A stretch of DNA of 64,000 bases, from positions 186,001-250,000 of the forward strand of contig NZ_SMYO01000002.1 of assembly GCF_004358205.1 (NCBI RefSeq), in the 5' to 3' direction. The position numbers were made by a program, and so were the translations under genes. A model generated the notes under the pieces. That model saw nothing but the letters and a program-made list of their open reading frames with translations, did not search any database and had not been told where the DNA came from. Below are positions 1 to 14,125 of this stretch, in pieces. The DNA is from Bacillus salipaludis. Its GTDB lineage: Bacteria > Bacillota > Bacilli > Bacillales_B > DSM-18226. The first letter of the stretch is position 1, and each line of letters starts with the position of its first letter.

Positions 1-1
1 G

Positions 2-349
<348 letters not shown>

Positions 350-367
350 TATATTTTTAAACACTAA

Positions 368-613
<246 letters not shown>

Positions 614-633
614 TTAGTAGAGAGAAAAATCCC

Positions 634-670
634 AAGTGGCGGAGAGGAAGAAGAGACACCTTCGCCATTT
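634..670 (+). other. Intercistronic stem-loop between atpE and atpF
   Basis: AAGTGGCG (634-641) can pair with CGCCATTT (663-670), including one G-U pair. There is no U-run after it, so it is not a terminator. A processing or stabilising role that helps give atpE its high c-ring stoichiometry is an inference. Confidence 0.45.
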
Positions 671-706
671 ATGTTTGTGCAATAGAGAACATACTTTTTC
701 GAGTAG

Positions 707-1800
<1,094 letters not shown>

Positions 1801-1809
1801 GATTTGTAG

Positions 1810-3333
<1,524 letters not shown>

Positions 3334-3372
3334 TTCATGGCTAACATTGAACACTTTTAGTGAGGGTGGTGA

Positions 3373-5814
<2,442 letters not shown>

Positions 5815-5832
5815 TTCCAGCCAGGAGGGTAA

Positions 5833-6243
<411 letters not shown>

Positions 6244-6260
6244 TTATGTTTTTAGATAAG

Positions 6261-6287
6261 AACCCCTCCTTTTTGGAGGGGTTTTTT
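6261..6287 (+). terminator. Rho-independent terminator of the atp operon
   Basis: Stem AACCCCTCC (6261-6269) pairs with GGAGGGGTT (6275-6283), loop TTTTT, followed by a T-run. It lies 17 bp after the atpC stop. Confidence 0.93.
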
Positions 6288-6476
6288 GTTACTCTATCTG
6301 GTGTATAGAGTATTTTGAAAAAAGATAATATTATTACTATTAAATTTGCTGATTTTGTGGTATTTATAGATAGGAAAGAATTATTTTGATATACCGTTTT
6401 CTAATGAGAAGAGCTGGAATTAATGGTTCTTTTTAAATTTACAATAAATAGTTTGAAAGTTTAAGCTATTTTGATA

Positions 6477-6505
6477 TTGACGTGAAACGTTATAGAATGT
6501 AATAT
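6477..6505 (+). promoter_or_regulatory. Putative sigma-A promoter of the frl operon
   Basis: TTGACG (6477-6482), 17-bp spacer, TAATAT (6500-6505). The -10 box lies inside an AT-rich palindrome (6496-6521), so a repressor bound there would block transcription. The rest of 6290-6640 shows no gene. Confidence 0.5.
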
Positions 6506-6521
6506 TATATTATAATACATT
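6496..6521. promoter_or_regulatory. Putative GntR-family operator upstream of the frl binding protein
   Basis: The inner 20 bases (6499-6518) match their own reverse complement at 16 positions, and the outer AATGT/ACATT are symmetric. Similar AT-rich palindromes occur in the frlB/frlC intergenic region. The adjacent GntR regulator at 14126 is the obvious candidate binder; this is inferred. Confidence 0.45.
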
Positions 6522-6584
6522 AAGTGATAGGAAAATCGCTGAGACAGTGGGGTGTAATGATACTTAGAAGACATATTTTGAAAT

Positions 6585-6598
6585 TGTAAGCGGTTAAT
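6585..6598 (+). promoter_or_regulatory. Possible CcpA cre site
   Basis: TGTAAGCGGTTAAT fits the cre consensus TGWNANCGNTNWCA except for the last two bases. It lies downstream of the putative promoter and 45 bp before the binding-protein start, a position where CcpA can act as a roadblock. Single weak match. Confidence 0.3.
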
Positions 6599-6642
6599 CT
6601 GGTAATTTGATAGTTTATAGACTAATTAGGGGGATCTTGTAT

Positions 6643-7920
6643 ATGAAACGTTGGCTTAATCTAGCAGTTGGTATCCTTTTGGTAATGTCCATATTTTTAG
6701 CCGGATGTTCCTCGAAAAGCACGAGTTCAAATTCAGCAAACGGAAAGACAACCATTACATTTTTTTACCGTTGGCCAAATGAGCCATACAAGTCTTACTT
6801 TAAGAGTGTGATTGCAGATTTTGAAAAGCAGCACCCTAACATTCAAATTAAAGAAGTAACCGCATTAAATGATGATTATAAGCAAAAAGCAAATGTTCTT
6901 CTTGGAAGTCAAAATCCGCCGGATGTTTTCTTTACTTGGGCAGGAGAATATGGTCAAAAGTTTATCCGGGATGGTGTAGCATTAGATCTCTCGAAATACT
7001 ATGACGAGAACAAAGATTGGTCAGGTAAATTAATTGGTTCACAAGTAAATTTCTTTAAAAAGGATGATAAAGTCTATGGTGTTCCACTATTTACTGACAG
7101 TAAGTTATTCTTCTACAACAAAGACTTGTTTGACAAGCTAAATTTAAAGGCACCAACGACATGGGATGAATTTATTCAGGACCTTGCTGTCATTAAAAAG
7201 AGCGGAACGACACCACTTATTTTAGGGAATAAAGCACCATGGGCTGCTGCTCACTATGTAACAGCATTGAATCAGAGACTAGTACCGAAGGAAGTTTTAG
7301 ATAAGGATTTAAGCTATAAAGGGGCCCAGTTTACAGACCCTGGATATGTAGAAGCATTAAAGAAATTAAATGAATTAAAAACGTATATGAATGATAATCC
7401 AAATGCGATTGCCCATGACGAAGCAAGAAACCTATTCCTTGGCGGCAAAGCAGCGGTAACATTCCTTGAATCATTGGAAATTACCTTTATGAAAGACGCT
7501 ACATTTAAATGGGGAACCTTTAAAGTACCGACCATTGCAGGAGCGAAAGGTGACCAAGAAGGCTTAATTGGTGCACCTGAAGGATTTATGGTTCATAGTA
7601 AATCGAAACATCCGAAAGAAGCAATGGAGTTCTTGGAGTTTATGACTTCTAAAGTTAATGGAGAGAAACTAATCAAAGATACAGGTTTGGCAAGTACGGT
7701 GGATGGTGCGGTGAATGCGAATAGCGCGACGGATCATGAAGTCGAAGCAATGGATTTAATCAAGAGCGCAAAGAATATGGCCATTTGGACTGACAGCGCA
7801 TTAGACAGCAGAGTATTTAAGCCATATGGTGATGGGGTACAAGCTATGCTTGGCGGCAGCATGACACCAGAACAAGTCATGAAGAATGTTCAGGATGCAG
7901 CGAAACAAGTAAATCAATAA
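6643..7920 (+). CDS. frlO: ABC transporter sugar/fructosamine-binding lipoprotein (FrlO-like)
   Basis: Extracellular solute-binding protein, 425 residues (SBP family 1). The N-terminus MKRWLNLAVGILLVMSIFLAGC is a lipoprotein signal with lipobox LAGC, so the protein should be lipid-anchored outside the membrane. The ATG at 6643 follows AGGGGGA; an upstream TTG at 6607 is rejected because it would place the signal peptide internally. It is the first gene of an importer with two permeases and no ATPase gene, as in the B. subtilis frl operon, which relies on the shared ATPase MsmX. Substrate is inferred from the neighbours (deglycase, kinase). Confidence 0.82.
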   Translation: MKRWLNLAVGILLVMSIFLAGCSSKSTSSNSANGKTTITFFYRWPNEPYKSYFKSVIADFEKQHPNIQIKEVTALNDDYKQKANVLLGSQNPPDVFFTWAGEYGQKFIRDGVALDLSKYYDENKDWSGKLIGSQVNFFKKDDKVYGVPLFTDSKLFFYNKDLFDKLNLKAPTTWDEFIQDLAVIKKSGTTPLILGNKAPWAAAHYVTALNQRLVPKEVLDKDLSYKGAQFTDPGYVEALKKLNELKTYMNDNPNAIAHDEARNLFLGGKAAVTFLESLEITFMKDATFKWGTFKVPTIAGAKGDQEGLIGAPEGFMVHSKSKHPKEAMEFLEFMTSKVNGEKLIKDTGLASTVDGAVNANSATDHEVEAMDLIKSAKNMAIWTDSALDSRVFKPYGDGVQAMLGGSMTPEQVMKNVQDAAKQVNQ

Positions 7921-7933
7921 AGGAAGACATGAA

Positions 7934-7996
7934 ATCTATTAAAATGTCGGTTTAGCGGAGTCCTTGATCCTCTTAAACCGACATATTTTAATAGAT
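7934..7996 (+). other. Long intercistronic hairpin between binding protein and permeases
   Basis: A 21-base arm (7934-7954) pairs with 7974-7996 except for a two-base bulge. No T-run follows, so it probably protects the upstream mRNA and lowers permease expression relative to the binding protein. That effect is known for other ABC operons and is inferred here. Confidence 0.7.
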
Positions 7997-8016
7997 ATTG
8001 ATGGGAGGGGTATAGA

Positions 8017-8892
8017 ATGCACAAGTCACGAGTTGTCCCAGTTTTATACATAGCACCGGCCATTCTTATGCTTGCATTATTTGTTTATTATCCATTAGTT
8101 CGAAATGTAATAAATGGCTTTTATGAATGGAATCCATTTACTTTAGATCGAAAATTTGTAGCACTACAAAATTATGTACACCTCTTTAAAGATCCCGTCT
8201 TTTTTACAGTACTTAAAAACAATCTATTTTACGCTTTTATCTCCGTTATTATTCAAGTTGGTCTTGGATTAGTGATTGCAGCGATATTAGAAGACAAGAT
8301 CTTCAGAAGATTTTCCACATTCTTTCGAACAACTTTTTTTATTCCTGTTCTTATTTCCATGACCGTAATTGGGATCCTCTTTAGTTTCATCTATAATCCA
8401 GAGGTTGGGTTACTAAATGGTTTTCTTAAAGCAATTGGCTTGGGTGACTGGGCAAGAGGCTGGCTTGGGGATCCGAAAACATCAATTTTCGCTGTTATAG
8501 GTGTTTCTCAATGGCAAAGCCTTGGCTACACCGTTATGTTGTATGTGTTGGCCGTCCAAAAAGTCCCAGGGGAATTATATGAAGCAGCTACCATCGATGG
8601 AGCAGGAAAAATCCGCACATTTTTTAGCATTACAGTTCCACAGGTAAAAGAAATGACCTTTGTGCTATTAATCTATACCGTAACAGGTTCATTCTTAGTG
8701 TTTAGTGAAGTATACGTATTAACGGCTGGCGGTCCAAATAACTCTTCACAAGTCTTTAGTACCTATCTATACCAAAAGGCGTTTATTGACAATCAACCGG
8801 GATTTGCTTCTGCTATAGCAAACGTAATTTTGGGTATCACATTAATCTTCTATTTTCTACAAAATAAGTTCGTAAAAACAGGGGAGGAGTAA
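8017..8892 (+). CDS. frlN: ABC transporter permease (FrlN-like)
   Basis: Membrane permease of 291 residues from the sugar ABC (MalF-type) family. About six transmembrane segments are visible, beginning at residues 8-28 (VLYIAPAILMLALFVYYPLV). The cytoplasmic EAA loop reads YEAATIDGAGKIRTFFSITVP (near residues 188-208). The start follows GGGAGGGG. It is separated by 2 bp from the next permease; together they form the heterodimeric channel for the FrlO-like binding protein. Confidence 0.85.
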   Translation: MHKSRVVPVLYIAPAILMLALFVYYPLVRNVINGFYEWNPFTLDRKFVALQNYVHLFKDPVFFTVLKNNLFYAFISVIIQVGLGLVIAAILEDKIFRRFSTFFRTTFFIPVLISMTVIGILFSFIYNPEVGLLNGFLKAIGLGDWARGWLGDPKTSIFAVIGVSQWQSLGYTVMLYVLAVQKVPGELYEAATIDGAGKIRTFFSITVPQVKEMTFVLLIYTVTGSFLVFSEVYVLTAGGPNNSSQVFSTYLYQKAFIDNQPGFASAIANVILGITLIFYFLQNKFVKTGEE

Positions 8893-8894
8893 AA

Positions 8895-9815
8895 ATGAAA
8901 CCGATTGAATCACAGGGAGATTCAGGAGTGGTGAGTCCGAATGCAACGATCGCAAAGCCTGCGAAAATCAGTGCGAAAGCGAAAAAACATAAACAAGGCT
9001 TCTCCATCGTCGTTGGGATCATCTTTCTATTTCTACTTCTTTACTTTGTTGCGATCGCCTATCCAATCTTTTGGATGGTTGTCAATTCCTTTAAAAATAC
9101 AACAGAAATTTATAACGATACTTGGGGGCTTCCAAAAGAATGGCTGTTTTCAAATTATAGTGCTGCGTGGGAACAAGGGGTTTCGAGCTACTTCGTTAAT
9201 AGCTTGATCATTACGATTGGTACATGTATTTTAACGGTTTTGATTAGCTCGTTATGTGCATACGGTTTGACCCGTTTCCAAATAAAAGGAGGAAAGTTCC
9301 TGCTCCTATTTGTGTCAGCTGGTCTGATGTTTTCCCCGCAAAGCGGTTTAATTCCACTCTATGAATTAATTCAAAAGATGGGGATTTTTGATACCTATTG
9401 GGCGCTGATTTTAACGTTTACAGCCTATCGAATTCCATTAACGGTTCTGTTGATTCGTTCATTTTTCCTCGGAATTCCGAAAGAATTGGAAGAATCAGCT
9501 TATCTCGACGGGGCTACGAGTATAGATGTTTTTGTGAGAATATTTCTTCCAATGAGCAAACCGATCATGTTTACGGGTGTCATTTTAACTGCTTATTATT
9601 CATGGAATGAGTTTTTATTCTCAATGCTTTTCATTCAAACAGAAGAGGTAAAGCCGATTACTTCCGGTTTATTAGTTTTCAAAGATGCATTAAATACAAA
9701 CTGGGGAGTCTTACTAGCTGGACTGGTCATTTCCGCCATACCATTGATTGCCATCTTCCTGATGATGCAGAAGTATTTTGTCAGAGGCTTGGCCGAGGGA
9801 AGTGTAAAAGGATAA
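8895..9815 (+). CDS. frlM: ABC transporter permease (FrlM-like)
   Basis: Second permease, 306 residues, MalG-type. An N-terminal basic region of ~35 residues precedes the first membrane segment (VVGIIFLFLLLYFVAIAYPIF). The EAA loop is EESAYLDGATSIDVFVRIFLP, and the C-terminus RGLAEGSVKG is typical of this family. GGGGAGGAG precedes the ATG, and the 2-bp spacing to the previous gene indicates coupling. Confidence 0.85.
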   Translation: MKPIESQGDSGVVSPNATIAKPAKISAKAKKHKQGFSIVVGIIFLFLLLYFVAIAYPIFWMVVNSFKNTTEIYNDTWGLPKEWLFSNYSAAWEQGVSSYFVNSLIITIGTCILTVLISSLCAYGLTRFQIKGGKFLLLFVSAGLMFSPQSGLIPLYELIQKMGIFDTYWALILTFTAYRIPLTVLLIRSFFLGIPKELEESAYLDGATSIDVFVRIFLPMSKPIMFTGVILTAYYSWNEFLFSMLFIQTEEVKPITSGLLVFKDALNTNWGVLLAGLVISAIPLIAIFLMMQKYFVRGLAEGSVKG

Positions 9816-9898
9816 TAAGAGACCGGGGACAATCAGTGCCCCACTATTATTATCTTGTATATAACGTTTTATAACATATTAATTTTAATAAGGAGTGA

Positions 9899-10918
9899 AT
9901 GAGATTGTTAAACTTTAGTAGAGAGAAGTATTTGAAGGTAACCGGCGGTGCAGTAGGGCTGCGCGAAGAAATTGAAAAGGTAGTGGACGAGGTTTATGAG
10001 AATGGGTTTAAAAATATTTTCTTAATTGGATCAGGCGGTGCTGTTGCGACCTTTTATCCATTTGAATTTATGATTAATTCAACATCTACGATTCCAGCCT
10101 ATGCCGAAATCGCAGCAGAAGTTGTCCTACAGAATCATAAACAACTAAGTGAACAATCGCTTGTCATTCTATCTTCTCTATCAGGTACAACGCAGGAGAC
10201 AGTAGCAGCAGCGAAATATTGTAAAGAAAAAGGCGCAACAACAATTGGATTGACAGGTGAGTACAATAAACCGCTTGCTGACACAGTTGATTTTCCAATC
10301 GTTAATTTTGCAGAAAATGACTTTGCCAGCGATGGGAATCAACTAGTTCTCTATTTACTTATTTTTAAATTAATGAATAAAAATGGAGATTTCCCTCGTT
10401 ATGAGGAGTTTGCAGCACAGTTGGAAGCTCTTCCAGAACGATTAATCGAGGCAAAAGAACAGTTTGAAGACAAGGCGGAAGCTTTTGCTGTCGCTTATAA
10501 GGATGAGCCTTATCATATGGTAGTTGGTTCCGGAAATACCTGGGGACGTGCCTACTCCTATGCGATGTGTGTATTGGAAGAAATGCAATGGATTAAAACA
10601 AAATCGATTCATGCAGCAGAATTCTTCCATGGCACCTTGGAACTAGTGGAAGAAGACACGAGCGTTCTTTTACTTAAGGGTGAAGATGAATCACGCCCGT
10701 TGATGGACCGTGTTGAGGCTTTTGCTGAGAAGTATACAAAGAAATTGACCGTAATCGATACAAAGGCGTTTGAGCTAGAAGGAATTAATGAAGAGTTCCG
10801 CAAATATTTATCACCAATCGTTACATCGACGCTTCTCCAAAGACTGAGTGTCCATTTAGAAGATAAACGTAATCATTCTTTAGAGATTAGAAGATATTAT
10901 CGTACAGTGGCTTATTAA
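9899..10918 (+). CDS. SIS-domain sugar-phosphate deglycase, FrlB-like paralog
   Basis: Protein of 339 residues with two SIS domains. It resembles the FrlB homologue at 12031-13017 in its layout: GSGGAVATFYPFE near residue 43, SSLSGTTQETVAAA, the EEMQWI...HAAEFFHGTLELV segment, and the C-terminal NHSLEIRRYYRT. Overall it is clearly divergent, so a different fructosamine phosphate (or an epimer) may be its substrate; that is inferred. AAGGAG lies only 3 bases before ATG 9899, so a TTG at 9905 is an alternative start. It sits between the importer and the kinase. Confidence 0.75.
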   Translation: MRLLNFSREKYLKVTGGAVGLREEIEKVVDEVYENGFKNIFLIGSGGAVATFYPFEFMINSTSTIPAYAEIAAEVVLQNHKQLSEQSLVILSSLSGTTQETVAAAKYCKEKGATTIGLTGEYNKPLADTVDFPIVNFAENDFASDGNQLVLYLLIFKLMNKNGDFPRYEEFAAQLEALPERLIEAKEQFEDKAEAFAVAYKDEPYHMVVGSGNTWGRAYSYAMCVLEEMQWIKTKSIHAAEFFHGTLELVEEDTSVLLLKGEDESRPLMDRVEAFAEKYTKKLTVIDTKAFELEGINEEFRKYLSPIVTSTLLQRLSVHLEDKRNHSLEIRRYYRTVAY

Positions 10919-10926
10919 TAAGATTT

Positions 10927-10955
10927 AGAGAAAGATACAAGAGGTATCTTTCTCT
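10927..10955 (+). other. Intercistronic hairpin before frlD
   Basis: AGAGAAAGATA (10927-10937) pairs perfectly with TATCTTTCTCT (10945-10955). It is followed by TATTC, not a real T-run, so processing or partial termination is more likely than full termination. GGGAGG for frlD follows. Confidence 0.55.
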
Positions 10956-10981
10956 TATTCACCATATGGGAGGTTTCAATT

Positions 10982-11821
10982 ATGAGATTGATAGCAGTAG
11001 GAGATAATGTAGTAGATTTTTATGATGACCTTGGTGAGATGTTTCCAGGCGGGAATGCTGTAAATGTGGCGGTCTTTTGGAAACGTTATGGTGCTGATGA
11101 GGTTTCCTATATTGGGATTGTCGGCAATGATGAAGAGGGCGATCATATTGTTAACTCGTTAAAGTTGGAAAATCTCAATGTTTCAAGGGTACGAAGAGCG
11201 ATTGGTCCGTCAGGTGAAGCGGTTGTCACACTCGATGATCTTGGGGATCGGAAGTTTGTCGGCTCCAATAAAGGCGGAGTCCAACAGCAGCTAAAATTGA
11301 ATCTTACCGATGAGGAACTAGAATATATTCAAACCTTTTCGCTGCTGCATACAAGCGTTTTTAGTCATTTGGAGAAAGAGTTGCCATTATTGCAAAAATA
11401 CATCGATATTTCGTTTGATTTTTCAACCAAATATGATGATGACTATTTAAAACAGGTTTGTCCATATGTGAAATATGCAATTTTCTCTGGTGGAGATTTA
11501 ACCAAAGAGGAATGCAATGCGTTAATTACGAAGGTACACAAGGCAGGTACACCAAATGTTGTCGTTACTAGAGGCTCTGAAGGATCATTGTTCTCGGATT
11601 CCCTTCAGGTTTATGATCAGGGTATTGTCGAGACCGATGTAGTGGATACACTTGGAGCTGGGGATACGTTTGTAGCGATCTTTTTAAAAGAATATGTCGC
11701 ACATGGAAATGCCCAGGTTGCAATGGAAAAAGGTTCCGCAGCTGCAGCTGAAACGTGCCAGCGCTTTGGCGCCTTTGGTCATGGAAAGAAGCGGGAGAGT
11801 AAGATTGTCATTGGCCATTAA
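10982..11821 (+). CDS. frlD: PfkB-family kinase, fructosamine kinase (FrlD-like)
   Basis: PfkB/ribokinase-type kinase of 279 residues. It opens MRLIAVGDNVVDFYDD and FPGGNAVNVAVF (substrate-binding GG near residue 24) and ends with DTLGAGDTFVA (near residues 219-229), which holds the catalytic Asp and anion hole. In B. subtilis, FrlD phosphorylates fructosamines on the 6-position of the sugar to give the substrate of FrlB. The start is preceded by GGGAGG. Last gene of the plus-strand operon, with a terminator after it. Confidence 0.85.
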   Translation: MRLIAVGDNVVDFYDDLGEMFPGGNAVNVAVFWKRYGADEVSYIGIVGNDEEGDHIVNSLKLENLNVSRVRRAIGPSGEAVVTLDDLGDRKFVGSNKGGVQQQLKLNLTDEELEYIQTFSLLHTSVFSHLEKELPLLQKYIDISFDFSTKYDDDYLKQVCPYVKYAIFSGGDLTKEECNALITKVHKAGTPNVVVTRGSEGSLFSDSLQVYDQGIVETDVVDTLGAGDTFVAIFLKEYVAHGNAQVAMEKGSAAAAETCQRFGAFGHGKKRESKIVIGH

Positions 11822-11828
11822 TAAGATG

Positions 11829-11860
11829 AACCTGTTCTGTTGAAGAGCAGGTTATTTTTT
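11829..11860 (+). terminator. Terminator after frlD
   Basis: AACCTGTTCT (11829-11838) pairs with AGAGCAGGTT (11844-11853, one G-U), followed by ATTTTTT. Confidence 0.85.
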
Positions 11861-11887
11861 GGGGCTCTTTGTTGCTTTTATAATAAA

Positions 11888-11919
11888 TTTGCAAATAAAA
11901 CACTGGATTTGCTAATAAA
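11888..11919. repeat. Two-copy ATAA-type short repeat, 20-bp period
   Basis: TTTGCAAATAAA (11888-11899) and TTTGCTAATAAA (11908-11919) are spaced 20 bp apart in the frlD/frlB 3' intergenic region. They resemble the 21-bp-period arrays downstream of other genes in this window. Confidence 0.4.
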
Positions 11920-11985
11920 CTATTAAAACCCGCTGTTAAGATGACTATCAGAAGCTTGAACGTAGGTATAAACAACAATCTAAAT

Positions 11986-12019
11986 GAAAAAAGCTCCTCG
12001 AGTTCAAACTCGAGGAGCT
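11986..12019 (-). terminator. Terminator of the minus-strand frlB gene
   Basis: AGCTCCTCGAG (about 11992-12002) pairs perfectly with CTCGAGGAGCT (12009-12019), with A6 on the left that becomes a T-run on the minus strand. It lies 12 bp beyond the frlB stop. Confidence 0.9.
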
Positions 12020-12030
12020 AATTCTTACTA

Positions 12031-13017
12031 TTAATATTCAACTTTCCACATATATCTTCTTTGTGATAGTGGATGATTGCGCGCCTCTGCTAATTGTTCA
12101 GCATATTTACGAAGAACATGATTCAATACAAGCGGTGCGATATAGCCCCTTAACTCTTCGTCAACACCAGTTAAATCAAGATCTTTAGCATCTAATACAA
12201 CTAGTTTTTCACCATATTTTTTCGAGAAATCTAATGCTCTTTCATCTAGTGGGCGTGTTTCATCCAAGCCAAGCAGGATAATGAATGGTACGTCTTTATC
12301 AATAATCTCAAACGGACCGTGGAAGTACTCACCAGAGTGAACGGCATTGGAGTGGATCCATTGCATTTCCATTAGAATACAAATGGCGTAAGAATAAGCA
12401 ATTCCGTAGTTTGCCCCACTTGCCATTGTATAGATCACTTTTTCATCCTTGTATTCCTGGCCAAATTGTAGTGCTTTGCCTTCATATTGCTTAGCGGCTT
12501 TCTCAAACACAGATTGGAGATTGGATAAGCTGTTGACCATTTTGTCAAACTTATCATTTCCTTCTAATACGTTTAAAACGCCGAATGTTAATTGATAGAG
12601 TAAACCTAAGTTTGTATTAAAAGCAACGGATTCAGCGCCCCACTCATATTTCACAACAAATTCACTTTCTTGTGCAAGAGGTGAGGTTGGCTGGTTTGTA
12701 AATCCAACTGTTAATGCTCCTTTTTGACGGGCAAATTCTGCTGCTTTAACCGTTTCAGGAGTTGTACCCGACATAGAGCATAATACAACGAGTGAATTTT
12801 CTCCAAGTTTTCTAGGGTTGCGATGAATGAATTCATTCGAACTGTAAACATCAGAAGTAAGATCTTTTGCTTCACGGTCCAATATGTACTTATTTGGATA
12901 CATAATGGCAGAAGAACCTCCACATGCAACAAAATATACGTGGTTGATGGTACGTCCTTTCAAAGCATCTAAAACATTTTGAACTTGCTGATCGACAACT
13001 ACTTGTGAATTAACCAT
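12031..13017 (-). CDS. frlB: Fructosamine 6-phosphate deglycase (FrlB)
   Basis: Protein of 328 residues that closely follows B. subtilis FrlB as I recall it: FVACGGSSAIMYP near residue 30, CSMSGTTPETVKAAEFAR, ILMEMQWIHSNAVHSGEYFHGPFEI, ILLGLDETRPL, and the C-terminus NHPLSQRRYMWKVEY. It hydrolyses fructosamine 6-phosphates to glucose 6-phosphate and the amino acid. It is encoded alone on the minus strand, divergent from frlC, with a GGAGG before the ATG and its own terminator. The plus-strand operon also carries a divergent paralog at 9899. Confidence 0.88.
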   Translation of the reverse strand: MVNSQVVVDQQVQNVLDALKGRTINHVYFVACGGSSAIMYPNKYILDREAKDLTSDVYSSNEFIHRNPRKLGENSLVVLCSMSGTTPETVKAAEFARQKGALTVGFTNQPTSPLAQESEFVVKYEWGAESVAFNTNLGLLYQLTFGVLNVLEGNDKFDKMVNSLSNLQSVFEKAAKQYEGKALQFGQEYKDEKVIYTMASGANYGIAYSYAICILMEMQWIHSNAVHSGEYFHGPFEIIDKDVPFIILLGLDETRPLDERALDFSKKYGEKLVVLDAKDLDLTGVDEELRGYIAPLVLNHVLRKYAEQLAEARNHPLSQRRYMWKVEY

Positions 13018-13062
13018 TCATGTTTCCTCCCTTAAAATCTTTTGTATTGAATATAATAATAC

Positions 13063-13089
13063 ATTATATAACATTATATTAAGTGTCAA
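13063..13089 (-). promoter_or_regulatory. Putative frlB promoter overlapped by AT-rich repeats
   Basis: On the minus strand TTGACA (13084-13089) and TATAAT (13063-13068) are separated by only 15 bp, which is short. The same stretch contains ACATTATAT twice, 10 bp apart (13061 and 13071 region), similar to half of the palindrome at 13161-13180. Confidence 0.35.
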
Positions 13090-13160
13090 AAGATAAATTG
13101 TCAATGTTTTTCGAACATTTAATTTTCTGAAACCCGAAGAAATTAATATTACATTGACTT

Positions 13161-13180
13161 ATAACATAATATAATGTTAT
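13161..13180. promoter_or_regulatory. Putative GntR-family operator in the frlB/frlC intergenic region
   Basis: ATAACATAATATAATGTTAT matches its reverse complement at 18 of 20 positions. It sits directly after TTGACT (13154-13159), in the spacer of a likely frlC promoter, where a bound FrlR-like repressor would block polymerase. Regulator assignment is inferred from the adjacent gene at 14126. Confidence 0.5.
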
Positions 13181-13222
13181 GTTGATTTTGATAATGAGCT
13201 GAAAAAGGAGGGGGTTGAGTAC

Positions 13223-14053
13223 ATGGCAAAAATCAGACGGGACCAAGTTACAGGGATGAACTTCCATTATAAACACTATTCTTTCGAATACTTTTTAGAT
13301 GCAATGGTTCGATACGGGTTTAAAAATATTGAATTATGGGGTGCCTCTCCGCATTTTTATGTGGATGATATGAGTATCCAAGACATTAGACAAGTAAAGA
13401 AAGAGATTGATAGAAGAGATTTATCGGTTGTCTGCTTTACACCAGAGCAGTGTGTATATCCAATCAATCTTGCAGCAAAAGAGGATCGAATCCGGGAAAA
13501 AAGTATCCAATACTTTATTAAATCAGCCCAAGCCGCGAAAGAGTTGGATGCGCCCATGCTGTTAGTTACTCCAGGCTGGGGCTATGAAAATGAGAACTGC
13601 AATGAGGCATGGAAAAGAACAAGAGATTCATTGGAACGATTAACAACGGTTGCCGCTAATTTAGACTTAATCCTTGCGCTTGAACCATTAACAAGGGTAG
13701 AGTCAAATTTAATTTACAATGCGAAGACACTTAAAGCCATGTTAGATGAAGTGAACAGCCCATATCTTAAAGGAATGATTGATAGTATTCCAATGGCATT
13801 GGCGAACGAAGATTTCCATGATTATTTTAGCTTATTAAAGGAAGATTTAGTTCATATTCATTTTATTGATGGAAAACCTGAAGGCCATCTTGTCTGGGGT
13901 GATGGGGTCCTTCCTCTACAGAAATACATCGAACAATTGAATGAAATTGGCTACAAGGGCTCTCTAACATTAGAATATACTTCTTATCAATATGTGCAAA
14001 ATCCGGATGCTGCAATTGAAAGGACATTGAATGTTTTTTCCGATTTTTTTTGA
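13223..14053 (+). CDS. frlC: Sugar phosphate isomerase/epimerase, fructoselysine 3-epimerase-like (FrlC)
   Basis: TIM-barrel protein of 276 residues (AP endonuclease 2 / xylose isomerase-like fold). The motifs GFKNIELWGASPHFY, FTPEQCVYPIN, LALEPLTRVESN, HIHFIDGKPEGH and GSLTLEYTSYQY align with E. coli FrlC, which interconverts fructoselysine and psicoselysine. Metal-binding Glu, Asp and His residues are in the expected places (E-PLT, H-DG, E in LTLEYT). AAGGAGGGG precedes ATG 13223. It starts the rightward pair with the GntR regulator. Confidence 0.75.
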   Translation: MAKIRRDQVTGMNFHYKHYSFEYFLDAMVRYGFKNIELWGASPHFYVDDMSIQDIRQVKKEIDRRDLSVVCFTPEQCVYPINLAAKEDRIREKSIQYFIKSAQAAKELDAPMLLVTPGWGYENENCNEAWKRTRDSLERLTTVAANLDLILALEPLTRVESNLIYNAKTLKAMLDEVNSPYLKGMIDSIPMALANEDFHDYFSLLKEDLVHIHFIDGKPEGHLVWGDGVLPLQKYIEQLNEIGYKGSLTLEYTSYQYVQNPDAAIERTLNVFSDFF

Positions 14054-14125
14054 AATTGATAGGGTGAATGAAATTCTATATACTTGAATGTAGACAGAAT
14101 GACGTAATGAAGGCAGGTGAAACAA

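Noticed and set aside
9899..10918. Second SIS gene as a decayed frlB copy
   Set aside because: The frame is complete, the key SIS motifs are intact and an RBS is present, so it is a functional paralog.
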